From: Neolewinella persica DSM 23188 | GTDB lineage: Bacteria; Bacteroidota; Bacteroidia; Chitinophagales; Saprospiraceae | Direction of reading: 5' to 3' | Assembly (NCBI RefSeq): GCF_000373105.1 | Contig: NZ_KB890423.1 | Location: 62,001-126,000, forward strand | Length of the DNA: 64,000 bases | Shown here: piece by piece, positions 61,932 through 64,000 of the stretch | How positions within the stretch are numbered: the first letter of the stretch is position 1 | How the letters are laid out: each line of letters starts with the position of its first letter | Notes under the pieces: model-generated | What the model was told of the DNA's origin: nothing | Database searches by the model: none | Seen by the model: only the letters and a program-made list of their open reading frames with translations | Made by a program: the position numbers and the translations under genes

Positions 61932-63464
61932 TTAAAGTACCTCATTTTTAAGGTGATCTCCGACCTTAAGCGCCATCGCGATGATGGTCAGCCCAGGGTT
62001 GATGGCGGAGCTGGACGGAAAGAAAGAGCCGTCAACTACGTACAGGTTGTCTACCTCGTGCGCACGACAATTAAGGTTTAGTGCCGAGGTTGTCGGGTCA
62101 GTACCGAAACGTACCGTACCGCATTGGTGAGCCGTTCCGGCGATCGGGATCTTCTTACCCAGGTAAAAATTGTTGGGTAAAATATGGTCACCACACCCCG
62201 CATGTTCGAGGATTTTTTTAAGCCGCTTTTTCAATTGCTTGTGCCCTTCGATATTGTTTTCTTTGTAGTGCAGGGTGATGTGCCCTTCCGGCGATACGAT
62301 CACCCGGTTTTCGGGGTCGGGCAGGTCTTCGGATGTCATCCAGAAATCAACGGAGTGTTTCGCTACGTATTCCAGCGTGAAGCCGGGAGCAATGGCCGGG
62401 GCATCGGTTGCCAGGTTCTCGCCATCAGACTTGCCGAGCATCTGGATGTGACCCATTGGGTAAGCAAAGTCATCATCTCCGAAGTAGAAGTCATTAATGG
62501 CCAGCGTCTTACCGAACTTGGTCGGGTTGGGCGTCGCAGACACGGCGAGTACGGCCGAATTATTGTGGGCCATGTAGTGGCGGCCTACAACCCCAGATCC
62601 GTTGGCCAGGCCATTTTTGTGCTGATCGTTGGCGGACTTCAGCAGCAGTACCGCCGAATTGATGGCCCCACAGGCTACGACAACCTGCTTGGCCGATAAA
62701 GTGATTTCTTTTCCTTGATGTTTGGCAATGACCTTTTCTACGCGCTTACCCTCCGCGTCCGTTTCAAGACGTTCCACCAGACAATCGGTAATTATGGTAA
62801 CGTTGGGATGCTCCAGTGCCTTGCGTATACAGATCACGTGAGAGTCCGCCTTCATCTCCGCCGCGTCGGGGTAGCCGTCAAAGCGATCCAGGACATAGGG
62901 GGCCTCCGCTGTCGTTTGCGAAGTGCGTAGGCCGAGTGGCAGGGGAAAGGGACTGTACCCCTGTGCCTTAATGTTGTCAAACAGCTCCTGGATGCGTGGC
63001 TCATGGGGCAATGGCGGCTGGTAATACGGATGCTCCTCGTGGGGGTCCGTCGGATCACTACCCCTCAAGCCGTGAACGGAGTACAACTCCTCCGCCTTGA
63101 GGTAGTAGGGTTGTAAATCTTCGTAATCAATGGGCCAGGCGGGGGAGACCCCTCCGTGGTGCTTGACCTCTCCAAAATCCTCTTTCCGCATCCGGAACAG
63201 GGCTGCCCCGTATACTTTGGTATTCCCTCCTACACAGTAATGAATACCCGGGGCGAATTTTTTGCCGTCTTTGTCTTTCCAGTGTTCATCTGCCTTGTAA
63301 CGACCGTCAATAAATACGGCTTTCGTATCCCAGTTCTCCTTCTCCCGTGGAATATAATCACCCCGTTCCAGGATTAGAATTCTTTTCCCGCTGGGAGCGA
63401 GTTGTTGAGCTAACGTACCGCCGCCAGCCCCCGTTCCAATGATGATTACGTCGTAGGTTTCCAT
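61932..63464 (-). CDS. GMC-family FAD-dependent oxidoreductase
   Basis: A protein of 510 residues. FAD-binding motif DVIIIGTGAGGGTLAQQLAP is followed by LILERGDYIPRE; a second motif GGNTKVYGAALFRM and the C-terminal DGSFFPSSSAINPGLTIIAM with the family's His/Asn region (AHQCGTVRFG) are seen. GMC enzymes oxidise alcohols or sugars. No signal peptide is present, so it is probably cytoplasmic. It is the first gene of a two-gene unit with the VOC protein. The substrate is unknown; sugar oxidation would suit the nearby SDR and glucosidases. Confidence 0.88.
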   Translation of the reverse strand: METYDVIIIGTGAGGGTLAQQLAPSGKRILILERGDYIPREKENWDTKAVFIDGRYKADEHWKDKDGKKFAPGIHYCVGGNTKVYGAALFRMRKEDFGEVKHHGGVSPAWPIDYEDLQPYYLKAEELYSVHGLRGSDPTDPHEEHPYYQPPLPHEPRIQELFDNIKAQGYSPFPLPLGLRTSQTTAEAPYVLDRFDGYPDAAEMKADSHVICIRKALEHPNVTIITDCLVERLETDAEGKRVEKVIAKHQGKEITLSAKQVVVACGAINSAVLLLKSANDQHKNGLANGSGVVGRHYMAHNNSAVLAVSATPNPTKFGKTLAINDFYFGDDDFAYPMGHIQMLGKSDGENLATDAPAIAPGFTLEYVAKHSVDFWMTSEDLPDPENRVIVSPEGHITLHYKENNIEGHKQLKKRLKKILEHAGCGDHILPNNFYLGKKIPIAGTAHQCGTVRFGTDPTTSALNLNCRAHEVDNLYVVDGSFFPSSSAINPGLTIIAMALKVGDHLKNEVL

Positions 63465-63534
63465 AGTTTTTAAAGTTAGAGTTGTATTACTTTTGTATAT
63501 TATAAAGGCTTGATTATGACATATTCTGTTCTAG

Positions 63535-64000
63535 TCAATCGCTTATCCAAAATTGACTGTTGAAATCTCCATACCCATCTGCCTTACGGTAAAAATTGAG
63601 CGGATCACTTGTCCACACTTCCTGATCTATTACATACTTATATTCGTAATGACCAGGGGTTGGCAGTGGCAACTCGACGGTCCAAAAGCCATCGCTCTCA
63701 GGTTTTAGTCTTACTGATGTAGTCGACCACTCGTTGAAACTGCCCGCGAGTGTCACCATTTCCGCATCATGGTGATGGAAATAAAAACGAAGCAGGCTTG
63801 CTTCCAGATCGATCACTGGAGATCGGTCGGTAAACTCACTATGATCGTCGTCAAGTATTTTTGCAACGGCATTGCCCGGTTGAATAACTCCGTAACCTAT
63901 CCTGCTGCGATCGACTTCTTTTAGGGGGCGGGCGGTAGAGAATAAAGCCTCTCTGATCCGGGATGGGGTCAAGCCGGCATTCGCCTCTAACATCTGAGCG
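63535..64000 (-). CDS. C-terminal part of an S8 (subtilisin-like) peptidase fused to a CBM48-type domain, 5' truncated
   Basis: The frame is open to the window edge, so the gene continues past base 64000. The first visible segment, LTPSRIREALFSTARPL followed by GYGVIQPGNAV, is the end of a subtilase catalytic domain (the catalytic Ser would lie outside). Then comes a linker and an E-set/AMPK-type glycogen-binding domain: FYFHHHDAEMVTLAGSFNEW, FWTVELPLPTPGHYEYKYVI and DPLNFYRKADGYGDFNSQF. A peptidase carrying a glycogen-binding-like domain is unusual. Start unknown. Confidence 0.75.
   Translation of the reverse strand, partial: AQMLEANAGLTPSRIREALFSTARPLKEVDRSRIGYGVIQPGNAVAKILDDDHSEFTDRSPVIDLEASLLRFYFHHHDAEMVTLAGSFNEWSTTSVRLKPESDGFWTVELPLPTPGHYEYKYVIDQEVWTSDPLNFYRKADGYGDFNSQFWISD

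Overview
The window looks like a chromosomal segment of a marine, polysaccharide-degrading member of the Bacteroidota. The inference rests on two SusC/SusD pairs, a 1339-residue hybrid two-component regulator, a type IX secretion C-terminal domain, and lipoprotein and SPI enzymes without strong Shine-Dalgarno sites. A Saprospiria/Lewinella-like host is my best guess from protein style only; it was not tested by a search. I recognised no rRNA, tRNA, CRISPR array or complete insertion sequence.

Positions 1-38479 form one large polysaccharide utilisation locus. It opens with the end of an aldehyde dehydrogenase, a 2-keto-3-deoxygalactonate kinase and a KDPG-family aldolase, which together form the lower part of the 3,6-anhydro-D-galactose (DauA/C/D) pathway. 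Next come SusC/SusD pair 1, three GH127-family enzymes around a sugar-porter MFS transporter, a sulfatase, a kappa-carrageenase-like GH16 lipoprotein, the stump of a second GH16 gene, and a second sulfatase. Two further sulfatases lie on the minus strand, then the hybrid two-component regulator, SusC/SusD pair 2, a fifth sulfatase and a secreted beta-helix protein. The combination of GH16, GH127, sulfatases and the anhydrogalactose/KDGal pathway points to a sulfated, anhydrogalactose-containing galactan, most likely carrageenan or furcellaran. GH16 would cut the chain, sulfatases desulfate it, SusCD import oligosaccharides, GH127 enzymes release anhydrogalactose, the MFS carrier move sugars inward, and the kinase and aldolase yield pyruvate and glyceraldehyde-3-phosphate. 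The cycloisomerase (DauB) and the beta-galactosidases were not seen here; DauB may lie upstream of position 1. No sulfatase-maturation enzyme was seen.

Positions 38596-43006 hold a compact two-gene minus-strand operon. The first gene is a SIR2-like protein with a C-terminal effector-associated-type domain. It overlaps a gene for a STAND NTPase with a membrane segment, a coiled coil and ten near-identical leucine-rich repeats. This is the best candidate for a poorly described conflict (anti-phage) system in the window.

Positions 43308-50552 are a mixed region: a Crp-like regulator, an HbpS/GlcG-like protein, a propeller-Dabb fusion, unknown membrane proteins, NAD(P)H-hydrate epimerase, a frameshifted glutaredoxin and an ECF sigma factor. 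Positions 50549-63464 (minus strand) carry a membrane/FG-GAP operon and then a metabolic and redox group: NDH-2, an SDR, a GH133 debranching enzyme, a GH63-like glucosidase, DHFR, a double VOC protein and a GMC oxidoreductase. The window ends in the C-terminus of a subtilase fused to a glycogen-binding-type domain.

A short GC-rich repeat (consensus TTTGCACCTGCGGCCCCGCC) recurs at least 16 times, singly or as inverted pairs. It is mostly intergenic, but two copies lie inside sulfatase genes, where they contribute codons.
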